NCBI RefSeq assembly: GCF_004353505.1
Contig: NZ_SMNQ01000003.1
Coordinates: 124,001-188,000 of the forward strand
Length of the DNA: 64,000 bases
Origin: Streptomyces sp. WAC05374
GTDB taxonomy: Bacteria; Actinomycetota; Actinomycetes; Streptomycetales; Streptomycetaceae
Direction: 5' to 3'
Positions 62,821 through 64,000 of this stretch are shown here, piece by piece. Within the stretch, counting starts at the first letter, position 1. The number at the start of each line of letters is the position of its first letter. Position numbers and translations under genes: made by a program. The notes below the pieces were generated by a model. It saw only the letters and a list, made by a program, of their open reading frames with translations. It did no database searches and was not told the DNA's origin.

Positions 62821-64000
62821 GTGACCAGTACTGCTCCTGAGGCCCTGCACGGACGGGACGCCGGGAAAGAGCCGCCCTCCTGGCAGCGGCGCCTGCGCCG
62901 TTTCGGCTACGTGCCGCGGCCGGTGACCGGCCTGCGCGAGCGCCTGGTGCCCCCGTACGCCCGCCCCTCGGACCGGGTCTGGACGGTGCTCGGCGCGCCG
63001 CCCGCGGTGGCCGCCCGACTGTGGCGGCTGGCGGCGTGGGGCGGGCCGCTGCTGGTGGCGCTGGTGGCGGGGCTGCTGCGGTTCTGGAACCTGGGCTCGC
63101 CGCACGCGGTGATATTCGACGAGACGTACTACGCCAAGGACGCCTGGGCGCTGGTCAACCAGGGCTACGAGGGGTCGTGGCCCAAGGACGTCGACGCGTC
63201 GATCCTGAAGAATCCGGACGCGGTGGCCGTCCCGGTGGACCCCGGGTACGTGGTGCACCCGCCGGTGGGCAAGTGGGTCATCGGGCTGGGTGAGCAGCTC
63301 TTCGGGTTCACCCCGTTCGGCTGGCGCTTCATGGTGGCGGTGCTGGGCACGCTGTCGGTGCTGATGCTGTGCCGGATCGGTCGGCGGCTGTTCCGCTCGA
63401 CGTTCCTGGGCTGCCTGGCGGGCGCGCTGCTGGCGGTGGACGGGCTCCACTTCGTGATGAGCCGTACGGCACTGCTGGACCAGGTGCTGATGTTCTTCGT
63501 CCTGGCGGCGTTCGGGTGCCTGCTGATCGACCGGGACCGGACGCGGGCCCGGCTGGCGGCGGCGCTTCCGGTGGACCGGGACGGGGTGCTGCGGCCCGAC
63601 GCGGAGGTCGCGGAAACGCTGCGCCTGGGGTGGCGGCCGTGGCGGATCGCGGCCGGTCTGACGCTGGGGCTGGCGGCGGCCACGAAGTGGAACGGGCTGT
63701 ACATCCTGGCCGCGTTCGGGGTGCTGACGGTGCTGTGGGACGTGGGCGCCCGCCGCACGGCCGGGGCCTTCCGGCCGTACGCGAGCGTGCTGCGGCGGGA
63801 CCTGGTGCCCGCGTTCGTCTCGACGGTGCCGGTGGCGATCGCGACGTACCTGGTGTCGTGGTCGGGCTGGATCGTCACGGGCAAGGGGTACTTCCGCAAC
63901 TGGGCGGCCACGGACGGCCGGGACAGTGCGTGGTCGTGGCTGTTCCCGGACTGGTGGCGCAGCCTGTGGCACTACGAGGCCGAGGTCTACAGCTTCCACG
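62821..64000 (+). CDS. pmt: dolichyl-phosphate-mannose-type protein O-mannosyltransferase (3' end outside window)
   Basis: 393 codons from GTG 62821 to the window edge. A basic cytoplasmic lead (WQRRLRRFGYVPRPV) is followed by helix 1 (LLVALVAGLLRFWNL) and the catalytic loop AVIFDETYYAKDAW, whose Asp-Glu is the GT39 active site. VHPPVGKWVIGLGEQLFG, the repeated helices and AATKWNGLYILAAF are family marks. It transfers mannose from polyprenyl-phosphate-mannose to secreted proteins. Pmt is required for glycosylated phage receptors in S. coelicolor. The frame is open at the edge, so the C-terminal part is missing. Confidence 0.93.
   Translation, partial: MTSTAPEALHGRDAGKEPPSWQRRLRRFGYVPRPVTGLRERLVPPYARPSDRVWTVLGAPPAVAARLWRLAAWGGPLLVALVAGLLRFWNLGSPHAVIFDETYYAKDAWALVNQGYEGSWPKDVDASILKNPDAVAVPVDPGYVVHPPVGKWVIGLGEQLFGFTPFGWRFMVAVLGTLSVLMLCRIGRRLFRSTFLGCLAGALLAVDGLHFVMSRTALLDQVLMFFVLAAFGCLLIDRDRTRARLAAALPVDRDGVLRPDAEVAETLRLGWRPWRIAAGLTLGLAAATKWNGLYILAAFGVLTVLWDVGARRTAGAFRPYASVLRRDLVPAFVSTVPVAIATYLVSWSGWIVTGKGYFRNWAATDGRDSAWSWLFPDWWRSLWHYEAEVYSFH

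Overview
The window is a high-GC actinobacterial chromosome segment, almost certainly Streptomyces. GTG starts are common, third codon positions are nearly all G or C, intergenic gaps are short, and low-complexity Pro/Gly/Ala proteins abound. The order mfd, ABC exporter, glmU-prs-rplY-pth, ppc, tam/tamR, galTEK, rpf-rsmA-ispE, tatD, rsmI, pmt is the familiar Streptomyces core order (from memory, not searched). I see no integrase, phage module, insertion sequence, CRISPR array or large biosynthetic cluster.

Layout. 1-2 kb: edge-truncated N6-adenine-type DNA methylase. 2-8 kb: small envelope, lipoprotein and accessory genes, including a divergent SCO6745-like/TetR pair around a clear palindromic operator. 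8-14.4 kb: mfd, a sigma factor translationally coupled to a membrane protein, and a DUF2079 membrane protein. 14.5-20 kb: an FtsX/MacB-type ABC exporter and a 14-helix MFS pump. 20.2-26.1 kb: the most unusual part, a coiled-coil protein and a divergent cluster of polymorphic-toxin-type domains: WHH nuclease fused to SUKH, Imm35-like + deaminase-like + SUKH-4 in one 891-residue chain, a YwqJ-type deaminase and a SUKH-3 protein. None has a secretion or delivery module. 26-28.5 kb: an orphan NarL-type sensor kinase, then an HTH-LAGLIDADG-like protein six bases before tRNA-Gln(UUG).

28.5-38.9 kb is housekeeping: glmU, prs, rplY, pth, a sortase substrate, ppc, and an acyl desaturase coupled to its probable TetR regulator. 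38.9-45.5 kb has the tam/tamR pair and the Leloir operon galT-galE-galK flanked by two atypical orphan response regulators. 45.7-52.5 kb is a four-gene tandem family of membrane-anchored PQQ-type beta-propeller proteins. 52.7-64 kb has an ABC-F protein, a lipoprotein, an acyltransferase, ispE, rsmA, an Rpf, tatD, a zinc-ribbon protein, rsmI, and the start of a protein O-mannosyltransferase.

Most operons are held together by 4-bp ATGA/GTGA overlaps (ABC pair, galTEK, rpf-rsmA-ispE, desaturase-TetR). Convergent pairs are usually separated by strong hairpins. Function calls come from motifs read by eye; no search was run.
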